A stretch of 64,000 nt of DNA, from positions 434,001-498,000 of the forward strand of contig NZ_JACSKA010000001.1 in the NCBI RefSeq assembly GCF_018617385.1. The letters are read 5' to 3'. The position numbers and the translations under genes were made by a program. How positions within the stretch are numbered: the stretch's first letter is position 1; each line of letters begins with the position of its first letter. Positions 1 through 8,688 of the stretch are shown piece after piece. The DNA comes from Exiguobacterium sp018617385. GTDB lineage: Bacteria > Bacillota > Bacilli > Exiguobacteriales > Exiguobacteriaceae. Below the pieces are notes generated by a model. It was not told the DNA's origin. It saw only the letters and a program-made list of their open reading frames with translations, and did no database searches.

Positions 1-46
1 TTGCGCGAAGGCATGTCGTCTACTTTTTGTAAATGAAGGGAATAAG

Positions 47-72
47 AAAAGCATGCCCGGATGGACATGCTC
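47..72 (-). terminator. Terminator of the NERD gene
   Basis: Read on the minus strand, AGCATGTCC pairs with GGGCATGCT (one G-U pair) and is followed by TTTTC just after the stop codon at 71-73. Bases 1-36 on the plus strand could be the last codons of a convergent gene ending in TGA at 34-36, but this is too short to call. Confidence 0.6.
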
Positions 73-1390
73 ATTTTGGCATTTCGTTATACGTGGCAAG
101 CATCATGGAGTAGAGGAAGAGCGTATGATGCAAGATGGTCGCATTCTTGGACAGTGCCTCGATCTCTTGAAGGTAGTCATAGTGTCTGAACGCGCGTTGA
201 CCGAGGTTATGCGTATCGAACAGACGATGTAGCGTGCGGTACGTCGTTTCCGAGAGGGAGTCGCTCCCACGGGAGATGACCGAGTACAGTTGGTTCGGTC
301 GGATGATGATCCAGTCCGTCTCGTTTTCGATTTTGGCGTTGTCGTTCGCGATGACGATGACCGGGTGGACGGTATGGCGCTCGCCCGTCTGGTCGTGGAT
401 GAACTTCTGCGTCCCATACACTTGGCGATTCATCTGGTCAAAGATTTTCGATGCCTGTTCGTCGACGGTCCATTCTTCCGAGGTGCTCCGTCGGGCATAC
501 CAGACACCGTCCTTGGCGATTTTGATCATATGGTTGCCACGTGACTTGATGTTTTTGACCTCGACGGTAAAGAGACCCTGTTCGGAGAAGACGAGCGCGT
601 CACTCTCGATCGTTTTTCCTTCCTCATAGGCGATCCGGTTCCCGTAAAGGGTGACGTAACGGTCCGCATATTGGTCGAGCTCTTTTTTTACGAGCTGCTC
701 GCCTTCGACCCCGATTTGGATGGCGAACGACTGGGAACGAATCTCCTGGTGACGTTCCTGCATGTTCGTATACAGCTCGAGTGCCTCGTCCGGGTCGAGG
801 GCGAAGCGTTGATAGAGCTCCGGAAGTCCCGATTCGCGAATGAAGGCGTGGAGCGTATCGAGGTCGAGGCGTCCACTGTCGCGAAGGCGTTTATAGCGAT
901 TGATCGTCTCGGTCCCTTCGCGGAACTTGTCCGGGCCATAATGGTCTTCCGAAGTGAGCGTGAGCAATCGCTCGATTTTAGAGAGGGATGCGGCCGCCTC
1001 CTCGTTCGTCAGTTCGACGGTCGGCTGCGAGGCGATCGAATGGACCGTCGCCTGTTCGAACGAACGTGTTCGGAAGACGCGTTTCAAGATCTCGTTGTAT
1101 CGCTTCGTGCGGGCGACCGTGTCCTTATCGAGTTGGACCTGTCGTTTCGCCTCGATTTTCTGATTGTACCGTTTCCGGAAGAGGAGGGACGGTAAGTTGT
1201 AGAGCCCCGCGAGGATGAAGCTATAGAAGAAGGCACGTATCCATTCGGTCATTAAGACGAAGATACTCCCGTCGGCTCGCACACGGGCGGTCGTATAATC
1301 CTTGAACAAGAAGACGATGACGACGCAGGTGATCGTGGCGAGGACAGCGGCGATTTTGGTGTTGAGTTTCAGATAATGCTTGAGTTTCAT
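71..1390 (-). CDS. NERD (nuclease-related) domain membrane protein
   Basis: Predicted 439-residue protein. Two hydrophobic segments (about 11-29 and 51-71) suggest a membrane anchor. A charged, probably helical linker follows, and then a NERD domain at about 225-330 with GVEGE at 227-231, Asp264, and Glu277/Lys279 in an EVKN motif. NERD domains belong to the restriction-endonuclease-like fold and are thought to act on nucleic acid; the true substrate here is unknown. I start at the ATG at 1390, which has AAAGGA upstream, rather than an ATG 17 codons earlier that lacks a ribosome site. It stands alone, divergent from the NTF2-like gene. Confidence 0.8.
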   Translation of the reverse strand: MKLKHYLKLNTKIAAVLATITCVVIVFLFKDYTTARVRADGSIFVLMTEWIRAFFYSFILAGLYNLPSLLFRKRYNQKIEAKRQVQLDKDTVARTKRYNEILKRVFRTRSFEQATVHSIASQPTVELTNEEAAASLSKIERLLTLTSEDHYGPDKFREGTETINRYKRLRDSGRLDLDTLHAFIRESGLPELYQRFALDPDEALELYTNMQERHQEIRSQSFAIQIGVEGEQLVKKELDQYADRYVTLYGNRIAYEEGKTIESDALVFSEQGLFTVEVKNIKSRGNHMIKIAKDGVWYARRSTSEEWTVDEQASKIFDQMNRQVYGTQKFIHDQTGERHTVHPVIVIANDNAKIENETDWIIIRPNQLYSVISRGSDSLSETTYRTLHRLFDTHNLGQRAFRHYDYLQEIEALSKNATILHHTLFLYSMMLATYNEMPK

Positions 1391-1540
1391 GACGGGAAGA
1401 TTCCTTTCTGTTGGCGTTTCTTTCATTATAAAAAATAACAACCATCACGAATGTCGTTTTTTACCAATCATGGAAACCGATTATTGAAGAATCACATCAT
1501 TTCTGGTCAATGCGTACAGTCGTCTGTCGGTGACATCTTG

Positions 1541-1549
1541 TGCTATGAT
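1541..1549 (+). promoter_or_regulatory. Extended -10 promoter
   Basis: TGCTATGAT is an extended -10 (TGn plus TATGAT) 25 bases before the start codon of the NTF2-like gene. No good -35 is visible, which is common for extended -10 promoters. Confidence 0.45.
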
Positions 1550-1573
1550 AAACGGGGAAAGGAAGGGACAACT

Positions 1574-1948
1574 ATGGAGACACTCAACATGAAACAACTT
1601 TCTGACGACCGGTCGGCCCACCAGGTGGCCGGCGATCTCGACGCGATGCGGGCGCTCATGCACGACTCGTTCCGATATGTCGATTCGAGCGGGCGTCAGT
1701 TCGATAAAGAGACGTTCTTAGACCAGTTCGTCGACCCGACAGCGATTCAATGGATTGCACAGGACACGGTCACGTTCGATGAGACGGTACGCGGCGACCT
1801 CGCCGTCGTCCAACTTTTGTTAGAAGAAAAATTCATCCTCGGCACGAACGCCTACGAAGGTCGGTTCTGGATGCTTCATCTTTATGTAAAAGAAGATGGC
1901 GTCTGGTTATGGCAAGGCGGACAGGCGACGATGATCAACGAAGGTTAA
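1574..1948 (+). CDS. Small NTF2/SnoaL-like protein
   Basis: Predicted 124 residues. The order (helical start, a segment around SFRYVDSSGRQFDKETFL, then strands ending VWLWQGGQATMI) resembles small nuclear-transport-factor-2-like proteins of the DUF4440 type, which form a cone-shaped barrel. No catalytic role can be assigned. The ATG at 1574 follows AAGGAAGGG at good spacing; an open frame reaching 41 codons further upstream has no ribosome site and overlaps the promoter. It has its own promoter and terminator and so is probably monocistronic and cytoplasmic. Confidence 0.65.
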   Translation: METLNMKQLSDDRSAHQVAGDLDAMRALMHDSFRYVDSSGRQFDKETFLDQFVDPTAIQWIAQDTVTFDETVRGDLAVVQLLLEEKFILGTNAYEGRFWMLHLYVKEDGVWLWQGGQATMINEG

Positions 1949-1954
1949 GCGTTC

Positions 1955-1984
1955 AGGCACTCCAAACAGTGGGGTGCCTTTTTT
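1955..1984 (+). terminator. Intrinsic terminator
   Basis: GGCACTCC pairs with GGGGTGCC around a seven-base loop and is followed by six T, just after the stop of the NTF2-like gene. Confidence 0.85.
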
Positions 1985-2074
1985 ATTAAATGAAGGAAAT
2001 GTGAAATTGAAAAATATATGCCTATTTTAGAAAAATTATGTACCCTTTTGAAAAAGGACAGATTATAATAATTT

Positions 2075-2090
2075 TGTAAACGATTGTCAT
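2075..2090 (+). promoter_or_regulatory. Weak cre-like box before the Ig-repeat gene
   Basis: TTGTAAACGATTGTCA partly matches the CcpA cre consensus (WTGNAANCGNWNNCW), good in the left half and off by a base in the right half. It is about 30 bases upstream of the start codon. Read as a candidate only. Confidence 0.25.
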
Positions 2091-2116
2091 TATTCTTGAG
2101 GGGGACCCTACTTATT

Positions 2117-3427
2117 ATGAAGCAACCGAAATATGCAGCACTTTTCTTAGCTACCACACTCGCATTCGGAGGTATCGCGCCTTCGACAATCGTCAACGCA
2201 GAGACGTCTGAAGACGTGACTGCTCCTGACGCACCTGTATTATCGGCACCATACCACACGTCGACATCACTCACGATTACAGGTGAAGTGGCTGCGAAAG
2301 CGGAGATTATGATCAACGGTAAGACGTACGTCCGTACCATCTTAGAAGGTGGCGAGGCCGTCTTCAAGATGTCACCACAATCGGTCGGTAAAGTCATCGA
2401 CGTCCGTCTCGTCGATGCGAGCGGCAACATCAGTGAGACGACACGCGCCATCGTCGCAGAAGACCCAGAAGCACGTCCGGACGCACCGGTCATCAAACCG
2501 TTGACGGAAACGTCACGTGAAGTGCGCGTCGTCGGGGAGCCGGGACAATACGTCGAGCTCTCGATCGGCAGTAGCACGTATAAAGGGAAGTTCGATGCGA
2601 ACGGTCTCTACCGTCGTGGCATCGCACCGCAACCGGCCTACTCATGGCTTTCGGCGAAGACGATCACGACGAAAGGTGCGACGAGCGACGTCTCGAAACG
2701 TAGCGTCTACAAAGACCGCGTTGCACCAAAGCCGGCGACATTGACACAGTCCGTGACGGCGGCATCCTATGGCGTCTTCGGAAAAGCGGAGCCATATGCG
2801 ACGGCCATCGTCAAGATCGGCACGAAGTCATACACGGCACCGGTCATGTCGACTGGGAAGTTCATCGTGAAGATCCCGCGTCAAGCGATGGGGCAGAAGA
2901 TGTCACTCGTCATCCGTGACGGTGCAGGCAACGTCAGCCAATCAAAGGCGATCACGGTACAGCACGCGCTCTACAACAACTTCCACCGTGTCTACTTTGA
3001 AGGGATGAAGGTGACGGTTCATAAAGAAGTCTTCTACGCAGATGCGACGACGAAATATGCGGACACGTTCGTACCACTCTTCTTCGGACATCCATCGAAG
3101 TCGGGCCTCGGGTTCCTTCTCAGCAGCTACACAGAGGACGGCTCGGTCGCTGGATTTGAGAAGTTGACGCTCCGCGTCGGTCGCGCGACGTATTCGCAAA
3201 ACATCGACGAGTACGATGTCTACTATGACGAGTTCGATGACGGCTCGGTCGAAGAGTCATACTTGTTCGAGCCAGATGCGAAACTCATCAGCTTCGTCGA
3301 CAAGTACGTCCGTCCGGAAAACCGGATCACGGTCATGGTCCAAGGAACGGATTACGACCTCGAGTTCAACTTATCAGGTGCGGAGAAACGCGCATTCATC
3401 CAATCGCTTCAATACGCAGGATACTAA
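2117..3427 (+). CDS. Secreted protein with bacterial Ig-like repeats
   Basis: Predicted 436 residues. A signal peptide (MKQPKY, hydrophobic core, cut near VNAETS) precedes about three Ig-like repeats of the Big_6 style seen in wall-associated proteins, each carrying an ITGEV/VFGKAEP-like turn and an INGKTY/IGTKSY-like strand. A unique C-terminal region of about 140 residues, rich in Tyr, Asp and Glu, has no recognised family. There is no LPXTG, SLH or C-terminal membrane segment, so it is exported and either released or held by an unknown mechanism. The start at 2117 has GAGGGGGA about 11 bases upstream, a little far. Confidence 0.7.
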   Translation: MKQPKYAALFLATTLAFGGIAPSTIVNAETSEDVTAPDAPVLSAPYHTSTSLTITGEVAAKAEIMINGKTYVRTILEGGEAVFKMSPQSVGKVIDVRLVDASGNISETTRAIVAEDPEARPDAPVIKPLTETSREVRVVGEPGQYVELSIGSSTYKGKFDANGLYRRGIAPQPAYSWLSAKTITTKGATSDVSKRSVYKDRVAPKPATLTQSVTAASYGVFGKAEPYATAIVKIGTKSYTAPVMSTGKFIVKIPRQAMGQKMSLVIRDGAGNVSQSKAITVQHALYNNFHRVYFEGMKVTVHKEVFYADATTKYADTFVPLFFGHPSKSGLGFLLSSYTEDGSVAGFEKLTLRVGRATYSQNIDEYDVYYDEFDDGSVEESYLFEPDAKLISFVDKYVRPENRITVMVQGTDYDLEFNLSGAEKRAFIQSLQYAGY

Positions 3428-3435
3428 TTCCTTAG

Positions 3436-3460
3436 GACCGGTGGAGACACCGGTCTTTTT
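3436..3460 (+). terminator. Intrinsic terminator
   Basis: GACCGGT pairs with ACCGGTC around GGAGAC, followed by five T. The next gene starts 19 bases later, so some read-through into it is possible. Confidence 0.8.
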
Positions 3461-3478
3461 GGTGAACGGAGTTGCAAC

Positions 3479-3919
3479 ATGAAAGACAAGCGAGATCTCA
3501 TCTATTCGCTCAAACCCCTACCGGTTACACCTGTCTCATCGAATCGATTCCTCTGGTGGATGAAAGCATTTCTTCTATTATTAATACTCGGTTGGTGCAT
3601 GACGATGCTGAACGTCGTGAGTGAGAACTCGACGGAGCGTTATATGAAAAACGAGTACGGTGTCGAGGAAATCTATTTCATGGAGGAAGAGCGCTTCTAT
3701 TATATGATCGATCGCCAGTTCAAGTTCGAGCGGTTCTCGAGCGCGACCGAAGACCATGGGTACTTCCGGATCGAGCAGATCGACTACACGGACCGATACG
3801 GGAACAAGGTCGACTTTCGCTTCATCAAGGTCGCCGGGATCTTCTTTGACCGGACCGACCATGAGGCCAATTACCACGTGCTTGAGCGCAAGAAATCGAT
3901 TGAGCGACCATTCGACTAA
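3479..3919 (+). CDS. Single-pass membrane protein of unknown function
   Basis: Predicted 146 residues. A charged N-terminus of about 26 residues is followed by one transmembrane segment (about 27-47, FLWWMKAFLLLLILGW region), then about 100 residues that look extracytoplasmic and rich in aromatic and acidic residues. I do not recognise the family. GGAG sits seven bases before the ATG. It lies between two secreted-protein genes with a terminator on its upstream side and no clear terminator downstream; a sigma-W-type promoter for the next gene begins 39 bases after its stop. Confidence 0.6.
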   Translation: MKDKRDLIYSLKPLPVTPVSSNRFLWWMKAFLLLLILGWCMTMLNVVSENSTERYMKNEYGVEEIYFMEEERFYYMIDRQFKFERFSSATEDHGYFRIEQIDYTDRYGNKVDFRFIKVAGIFFDRTDHEANYHVLERKKSIERPFD

Positions 3920-3957
3920 TGAGTCGACATCTTGTCGAAACATTTTTGTTACATTTT

Positions 3958-3983
3958 TGAAACATAAACCGATAATTATCGTA
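3958..3983 (+). promoter_or_regulatory. Sigma-W-type ECF promoter
   Basis: TGAAAC, then exactly 16 bases, then CGTA: this equals the Bacillus sigma-W consensus at every defined position. It is preceded by a T run and lies 48 bases before the subtilisin start codon. It predicts induction by cell-envelope stress. Sigma-W-type boxes are short, so a chance match is possible, but position, spacing and both boxes are ideal. Confidence 0.65.
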
Positions 3984-4030
3984 GAACGATGTGGGGCACA
4001 TGCTCCAGAACAAACGAAAGAGGGGAAAAC

Positions 4031-6709
4031 ATGAAAGCACGATTCAAGCAGTTCGTGGCGATGGTGACGGTTCTCGTCCTCGTCCTTTCGTTCCTGCCGC
4101 CAGCACTCGCTGACAGCGGAAACGGGATGACCGATGCCACATTACTCACTCCGGGGGAAGCGGTCGAATTCACGACCGGCACGGACCCGGTCAACACGTA
4201 TTGGTTCAAGATGGAACGAGAGACGTCCGCGATGACACATATGGAAGTCACGTTCGAATCTTCGAAGCTCGCGAACATCAGCGTCTATCCGAGCGCCGAC
4301 ATGGCGGCGAAGGATGAGACGTTCGACCGTTACCGCGCGAGCGCGACGAAGGAAGAGGAAGAACAGACGGCCAAGATCGACTTCCCGTTCGCATGGGAAG
4401 GTCCATACTACATCAAGGTCGAGTATATGCCGATGGAACTCGGCGAAGAGATGATGGACATGCCGACAGAAGAGGTACCGGAAGGCGAAGAGCCACCGGC
4501 ACCAGACCTCTCGATGTTCGCGTCCGATATCAAGCTCGTCGTCAACCCGGTCAAACTCCCGGTCAAATACGAGCAGGTCGGCGGCGACATGTGTGCAGTC
4601 GAATCGATCGTCCAACCGGCACCGGAACGTGACTCGATGCTCAAGCTCATCCGTCGCGTCCAAAGTGAAGTACTCGGCACGTCACAGGAAGGTCGCGACT
4701 TGTCGGCCCTTTACTACCGTGCCTCACCGTATATCGTCAAGGCGATCACGTTTGACGGCGAGAAGCGCAAAGCTGCCCTCACCGACTTGAAGACGCTCCG
4801 TCCGTTGTTGACGGCACTCGTCGACAAGAAGGCGTATACGCTCAAAACCCAGGACGCGGCGGCGATCAACCGTCTCCACGCCTTGGTCGACGCAAGCGTA
4901 CCGACTGCGCTACAAGGCGAAATCGGCGAGATCGCGACAGCGCTCGAGATGGACTCGCTCGCCGGGACTCCGGTGACGGACCTCTTCGGCAAAATCGGAA
5001 TGACAATCCAAACGGACGGCAGTGACGCACCGCGTTACATCGTCAAATACAAATCGTCACCAAGCACATCGATCGGCAAGATGAACGCGATGAGCGACGT
5101 CTCGGCCGAGCGCATCGCCATCGGGAAACCGTCTGACTACTTCGCGCTCGTCGATGTGGAAGAAGCGTCGACGAAGATGCAGGCACAGGCGAAGTCGACG
5201 CTCGAGTCGGACCGTAACGTCGAGTATATCGAGCCGGTCCAGACGTATCAGTCGTTCGCGACCGACGTCAGCCTCGACTACCAATGGGCAATCAACCAGA
5301 AGTCGGTGCTCGAGCCGTTCGCGAATGCAGGGATCGGCCTCGACAAGTATGAGGCGTTGAACTTGCCGAAACGGTCGATCAAAGTGGCTGTCCTCGACAC
5401 AGGGGTCGACCATCGTCTCCTTGACCTAAAAGGCAAGGTCGATGTCGCAAACGCGAAGAACTTCGTCGACCCGAACGGGGAAGGCGACGCGATTGATGAC
5501 CACGGTCACGGGACACACGTCGCCGGCGTCATCGGTGCGACACGTGATAACGGCGTCTCGATGCGCGGGATCGTCCCGAACGTCTCGATTCTGCCGGTGA
5601 AAGTACTCGATGCGGGCGGTTCTGGGGACACGGACCAAATCGCACTCGGGATCAAGTATGCGGTCGACGCAGGGGCGAAAGTCATCAACATGAGCCTCGG
5701 CGGCAACGAGAGCCGTACGCTCGGTTACATGTTGAAGTATGCGTATGACCGTGGCGTCGTCATCGTGGCGGCGACAGGGAACGATGCGCAGTCACGCGTG
5801 TCGTACCCTGCATCATCGAAATATACGATCTCGGTCGGCGCGACGAACGCCTTCGGAATCGTCTCAGATTACTCGAACTACGGCATCGGGGTCGACGTCG
5901 TCGCACCGGGCTCGAAAGTAGCGAGTCTCGTACCGGACGGGAACGTCGTCTATATGGACGGGACGAGCATGGCGACACCACACGTCGCTGCAGCCGTCGC
6001 GCTCCTCAAATCGTATCACCCAGATCTTTCGGTCGAAGACGTCCGGACGCTCTTGCAGCGGACGGCAGACCCGATCGCCTTCTCGGGTGGGGACGCACCG
6101 TACGACCCACGCATGAGTGACGGGTTCGAGTATGTGTTAGAAGAATTGGGCATGACGCTCCCGGCGTATTACAACCCGGTGAGCGGATTCGGGAAGGCGA
6201 ACGTCTACCGCGCCGAGTCGATGCTCAAATTGAACGCCTCTGGCGCGAAAGCACAGGACAACTCTACGACGTTCAAGGCGAAAGTCATGTCGGGGACGAC
6301 TGTCCGTGTGTATAAAGGAGAGAAGTTGATCGGACGAGGCACGTCGAAACAGACAATGGCCGCCTTCTCGATTCAACCGCAAAAAGCAGGAGCGGTCCTT
6401 CGCGTCGTCTATACGAACGGGAAGTATGAGACGAGCGAACGCGTCATCGTGAAAGCCGGCGCACGTCCAGGGCAACCGACGGTGCACACGCTCCGTTCTG
6501 GCGCGAAGTCGGTCACGGGTCGCGGCGAAGCCGGGATGCGTGTCGTCGTCCGCAACAGCAAATATCAATTGTTGGGACGCGGAACGGTCCTCCCGAACGG
6601 CACGTTCTCTGTGAAGACACGTGCGCTCAAGAATGGCGAGACGATCAATGTCCACATCGAGGACTTGAAAGGTCGCCCAGGCAAGATGAGCAAGACAACG
6701 GTTCGATAA
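4031..6709 (+). CDS. Secreted subtilisin-family (S8) serine protease
   Basis: Predicted 892 residues: signal peptide (about 1-27), an N-terminal beta-rich region resembling PPC domains, a long helical spacer, an I9-like propeptide (starting APRYIVKYK), then the S8 catalytic domain. The triad is complete: Asp456 (VLDTGVDH), His493 (GHGTHVAG) and Ser646 (GTSMATPH), with the oxyanion Asn in ATGND. Two C-terminal Ig-like repeats end the protein, the last closing on a KTTVR strand. The ATG at 4031 has AGAGGGG six bases upstream; an upstream in-frame ATG at 3989 has no ribosome site. An envelope-stress promoter suggests a role in surface protein quality control or processing; the substrate is unknown. 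Confidence 0.93.
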   Translation: MKARFKQFVAMVTVLVLVLSFLPPALADSGNGMTDATLLTPGEAVEFTTGTDPVNTYWFKMERETSAMTHMEVTFESSKLANISVYPSADMAAKDETFDRYRASATKEEEEQTAKIDFPFAWEGPYYIKVEYMPMELGEEMMDMPTEEVPEGEEPPAPDLSMFASDIKLVVNPVKLPVKYEQVGGDMCAVESIVQPAPERDSMLKLIRRVQSEVLGTSQEGRDLSALYYRASPYIVKAITFDGEKRKAALTDLKTLRPLLTALVDKKAYTLKTQDAAAINRLHALVDASVPTALQGEIGEIATALEMDSLAGTPVTDLFGKIGMTIQTDGSDAPRYIVKYKSSPSTSIGKMNAMSDVSAERIAIGKPSDYFALVDVEEASTKMQAQAKSTLESDRNVEYIEPVQTYQSFATDVSLDYQWAINQKSVLEPFANAGIGLDKYEALNLPKRSIKVAVLDTGVDHRLLDLKGKVDVANAKNFVDPNGEGDAIDDHGHGTHVAGVIGATRDNGVSMRGIVPNVSILPVKVLDAGGSGDTDQIALGIKYAVDAGAKVINMSLGGNESRTLGYMLKYAYDRGVVIVAATGNDAQSRVSYPASSKYTISVGATNAFGIVSDYSNYGIGVDVVAPGSKVASLVPDGNVVYMDGTSMATPHVAAAVALLKSYHPDLSVEDVRTLLQRTADPIAFSGGDAPYDPRMSDGFEYVLEELGMTLPAYYNPVSGFGKANVYRAESMLKLNASGAKAQDNSTTFKAKVMSGTTVRVYKGEKLIGRGTSKQTMAAFSIQPQKAGAVLRVVYTNGKYETSERVIVKAGARPGQPTVHTLRSGAKSVTGRGEAGMRVVVRNSKYQLLGRGTVLPNGTFSVKTRALKNGETINVHIEDLKGRPGKMSKTTVR

Positions 6710-6727
6710 GGGAATTCAATAGAAGAG

Positions 6728-6762
6728 ACGGGTATGCCGAGCAATCGGGATACCCGTTTTTT
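6728..6762 (+). terminator. Intrinsic terminator of the subtilisin gene
   Basis: ACGGGTAT-g-CCGA pairs with TCGG-g-ATACCCGT around GCAA, then six T. One G-G mismatch interrupts a 12-bp stem. Confidence 0.8.
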
Positions 6763-6817
6763 GATGGGATGGGAGAGACAAAATAAAAGAAGAGGTCGAA
6801 ACCCCTTCTCAATAAGA

Positions 6818-7945
6818 TTAGTATGAAATTCGTGTGCCCTTCTGTGTGTAGGAAAGGTATACACTACTAGAGTTAATAGAATCAATTTCACTCTTTGTAT
6901 AGGCTTTAGAACCTGAACCCATCCAACCCTCATCAACTTTAAACATAAGGACGGCATGAGTTATCCCGTCACCGACAACAACGTTATCAATCCCTGCCAA
7001 ATCATACACCAGTGATTTGACTTGCTCTAAAGAATCGCAGTCATTTTTACCTCTAAATAATACATCATACGCAGATTTAAGGTTTTTATCTCCTACTACA
7101 TCTGTTGATTTATATTTAGAATGCATATATCTTAAAAAGTTATCCGTACGGTACATCTTTTCATACGTTTTAAGGGACATGCTACCATCAAAATATGGTT
7201 CTAAAGCCATTTCAGCCATCAATAGCCCCCCGTTATTTGGTGTTCTATACTCTGGATCGCTTGAATCACGATTACCTCTCTCTCCATCGAGAACCCTGAT
7301 GATATACTCGCTGAAACCAAACTCAGCCGAATCATACTTCGCATCAAACTCAGCCTTCACCCGTTTGTATACCACATCATACTCTGCCTGCGTATCGACC
7401 CCATATGTGTGACTACCATAAACCGTCCGAGCGATCCGATTGTTTGAATACGGCGCACGGAGATAAGAAGAAGGCAACCATCCCGTCTTCTCACCGACTC
7501 GGACACGGGACCACTTGCCGTACTCCCCGGTCTTGACGACGTGATTCCAAGATTGGACCGTCGTGACCCGTTTCCCTTTGGTCGACCACGTCGCGTACAA
7601 GTCCGTCGTTCGGTTCACGAGATACTCCGTCGAGATCAATGACGGCATGAGCGTAGCTGACGGCACCCATCCTGTTCTTCCTTTATACGTGATCTTCGTC
7701 CAACTCCCGGACGTCGCGTTTTGATAGACGGTCGTACCGAACGTGAGCGGGAGGATGACCTTCGCCTTCTTCGACCGAGAGGCGTACACTTTCGTATATT
7801 CCGTTGTCACCCGTTCAGCCGTCCTGGTCGTCGATGCTGATTTCGCTTGAACGGTTAGATCGGTTGAGGGAACGAACTCGATCGGTGAGAGGACGAGGCA
7901 TCCAATCAGTCCGAACGAGATGGCTACTTTCAGTAGTTGTCGCAT
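6818..7945 (-). CDS. Secreted SH3b protein with a Cys-His transglutaminase-like C-terminal domain
   Basis: Predicted 375 residues: signal peptide, two SH3b repeats (about 40-170; motifs VYASRSKKAKV, GRTGWVPS and KTGWLPSS), then a C-terminal domain of about 190 residues. That domain holds NDCDSLEQVK with Cys303 and GDGITHAVLMF with His330, spaced like the Cys and His of bacterial transglutaminase-like cysteine hydrolases. A third catalytic Asp is not obvious. SH3b repeats usually bind peptidoglycan, so a wall-associated amidase, peptidase or cross-linking role is possible but not shown. AAAGGAG lies seven bases before the ATG. It is convergent with the subtilisin gene. Confidence 0.7.
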   Translation of the reverse strand: MRQLLKVAISFGLIGCLVLSPIEFVPSTDLTVQAKSASTTRTAERVTTEYTKVYASRSKKAKVILPLTFGTTVYQNATSGSWTKITYKGRTGWVPSATLMPSLISTEYLVNRTTDLYATWSTKGKRVTTVQSWNHVVKTGEYGKWSRVRVGEKTGWLPSSYLRAPYSNNRIARTVYGSHTYGVDTQAEYDVVYKRVKAEFDAKYDSAEFGFSEYIIRVLDGERGNRDSSDPEYRTPNNGGLLMAEMALEPYFDGSMSLKTYEKMYRTDNFLRYMHSKYKSTDVVGDKNLKSAYDVLFRGKNDCDSLEQVKSLVYDLAGIDNVVVGDGITHAVLMFKVDEGWMGSGSKAYTKSEIDSINSSSVYLSYTQKGTRISY

Positions 7946-7977
7946 AGTGGAATCTCCTTTAAATCTTCGTTGATTTC

Positions 7978-7983
7978 AGTATA
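7978..7983 (-). promoter_or_regulatory. Possible -10 box of the SH3b gene
   Basis: TATACT on the minus strand, 33 bases upstream of the SH3b start codon. No good -35 is visible. Confidence 0.35.
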
Positions 7984-8447
7984 GGACAATCCCTTACCAG
8001 ACATCCGTCACCTTTCAGACGAAAAGGGAATCGATTTTTCATTTTCTCACGACGGGATCGGTATATAAGGAATCGTGCCAGATCATCAATCCAGGCTAGG
8101 CAAATAGTCCTCACGGGCATGGATCCTCCGGACCAGTCACTGATTCGTGTATAGTTGGAATAAAGGATGATATTTTGGATATGTTTGGTTTTGTGAAAGA
8201 GGTCAATGATTTTACGAGTTGGAAATATAGTTGGTGAAGATTGGTCTTTAAAATTCATCAATGTAAATTAAATGTTATAGGTAATTAATGGTATAAAAAT
8301 GGTTTTCAACAAGTATTTCAGCTTAAATCGCATGAAATCAACAAAAATCGACTTGTTTCGACATTTCCAAAATAGGTAAATCTAAAAATGAATTAAACTA
8401 AAATCTCCAAAATTCAAAAACGTTACCATTTTTGCGAAAAAAAACGC
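7984..8447. other. Non-coding AT-rich intergenic region
   Basis: No convincing gene here: open frames lack ribosome sites and domain resemblance. The right half (about 8260-8445) is very AT-rich with A/T tracts, as expected for an UP element or curved DNA feeding the strong S-layer promoter at 8448. Confidence 0.5.
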
Positions 8448-8476
8448 TTGTGTCGCTTGGAAGGGTTATGTATATT
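8448..8476 (+). promoter_or_regulatory. Sigma-A promoter of the S-layer gene
   Basis: TTGTGT, 17 bases, TATATT, preceded by a run of eight A. It lies 213 bases before the start codon, giving a leader of about 200 nt. Confidence 0.7.
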
Positions 8477-8492
8477 ATGGATGTAAGGTTTT

Positions 8493-8571
8493 CCAAGAAC
8501 AGTCTTGGTAAATTGTTCAAGATGATTCTTGAAAAGACTTCTACCGGGGGAGAACGCCTGGTCTATAGAAG
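8493..8571 (+). promoter_or_regulatory. Structured 5' leader of the S-layer mRNA
   Basis: Three consecutive stem-loops are visible: CCAAGA/TCTTGG (8493-8508), TTCAAGA/TCTTGAA (8516-8533) and CTTCTA/TAGAAG (8538-8571) with inner GC pairing. None has a U tail, so they are not terminators. Long structured leaders are known to stabilise S-layer mRNAs; that role is inferred here. Confidence 0.5.
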
Positions 8572-8688
8572 AGTCGGTTACATAATCATTAGTACTTTAT
8601 TCATTGTTATGGATACATGACTCCGAACGAGATCGGTTGGACAAGGACGGTAGAAAAACCTATCTACCTAAGGGAGGATTTACATCAG

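Noticed and set aside
7959..8261. 100-codon minus-strand frame upstream of the SH3b gene
   Set aside because: It covers the gene's own promoter region and has no site or domain.
8432..8620. Open frame of 62 codons before the S-layer gene
   Set aside because: It overlaps the promoter and the hairpins of the leader and has no ribosome site.
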